From Desulfobacterales bacterium (GTDB lineage: Bacteria; Desulfobacterota; Desulfobacteria; Desulfobacterales; Desulfosalsimonadaceae): a DNA stretch of 6,106 nucleotides. The notes below the pieces were generated by a model. It was not told the DNA's origin. It did no database searches and worked only from the letters and a program-made list of their open reading frames with translations. The position numbers and the translations under genes are program-made. The DNA lies in NCBI GenBank assembly GCA_029933295.1, contig JAOZOL010000154.1, forward strand, positions 1-6,106. Direction: 5' to 3'. This document shows, piece by piece, positions 6,039 through 6,106 of this stretch (its first letter is position 1; every line of letters starts with the position of its first letter).

Positions 6039-6106
6039 GTCGAATATCCAGAAAAAATAAGAACACTTGACTCGATTTTATAATTGATGTATGGAAATTT
6101 TCGCAT

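Larger units (their letters stand above)
5528..6106. other. 579-base region without an intact gene
   Basis: No reading frame on either strand has both a credible start and a recognisable full-length product. A plus-strand frame at 5540-5971 is open but is coding-like only between about 5624 and 5818, where it is a helicase relic. In order the stretch contains a GC-rich stem-loop, the relic, a hairpin with a T-run, an A/T-rich segment with promoter-like hexamers, and an imperfect inverted repeat. From 6039 to the right edge I see nothing identifiable; ATGs at 6087 and 6091 lack a ribosome site and run off the window. Confidence 0.7.

Noticed and set aside
6009..6051. Integron attC-like recombination site
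   Set aside because: The inverted repeat lacks the GTTRRRY/RYYYAAC core ends, and no integrase or cassette structure is visible.
6067..6095. TTGACT followed by TATAAT near the right edge as a promoter
   Set aside because: The two hexamers are only 6 bases apart. At proper spacing from TTGACT the -10 would be TATGGA, a poor match.

Overview
The window looks like chromosomal DNA of an anaerobic, acyl-CoA-oxidising bacterium. Codon style, the strong AGGAGG-type ribosome sites and the family variants suggest Desulfobacterota (Desulfobacterales-like sulfate reducers), but this is an impression and not a database result. All real genes are on the plus strand.

Positions 1-2950 hold a tightly packed biotin-dependent acyl-CoA carboxylase. 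It comprises the C-terminal part of the biotin carboxylase (cut by the window edge), a small protein with a biotin-transfer-like N-terminal region and a C-terminal biotinyl domain, and a carboxyltransferase of the methylcrotonyl-/geranyl-CoA carboxylase beta type. The first two proteins together correspond to the single alpha subunit of classical 3-methylcrotonyl- or propionyl-CoA carboxylase, here split at the boundary between the biotin carboxylase and biotin-transfer domains.

Positions 2951-3034 carry a strong ribosome site and a 22-codon reading frame that starts like an acyl-CoA dehydrogenase (MDFEL..EQKM). It stops in an ATGA overlap with the next gene and looks like the scar of an internally deleted dehydrogenase gene. 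Positions 3031-4179 encode a divergent HMG-CoA-lyase-family enzyme that keeps the Arg-Asp, Glu and HxH residues but lacks the usual catalytic Cys. After a 166-base gap, positions 4346-5527 encode an alpha-methylacyl-CoA racemase / family III CoA-transferase-fold protein with the His-Asp-Glu residues of the racemases. Carboxylase, lyase, racemase and the lost dehydrogenase fit a pathway for methyl-branched acyl-CoAs (leucine/isovalerate or isoprenoid type): dehydrogenation, carboxylation of the 3-methyl-enoyl-CoA, hydration by a hydratase not in this window, and C-C cleavage.

Positions 5528-6106 have no intact gene. They contain a strong stem-loop after the racemase gene, a 5'-truncated and frameshifted remnant of the C-terminal domain of a RecD-like helicase, a probable terminator, a possible promoter and an imperfect inverted repeat. 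I did not see a wholly new system. The best leads are the Cys-less lyase, the dehydrogenase scar, the split alpha subunit and the helicase relic.
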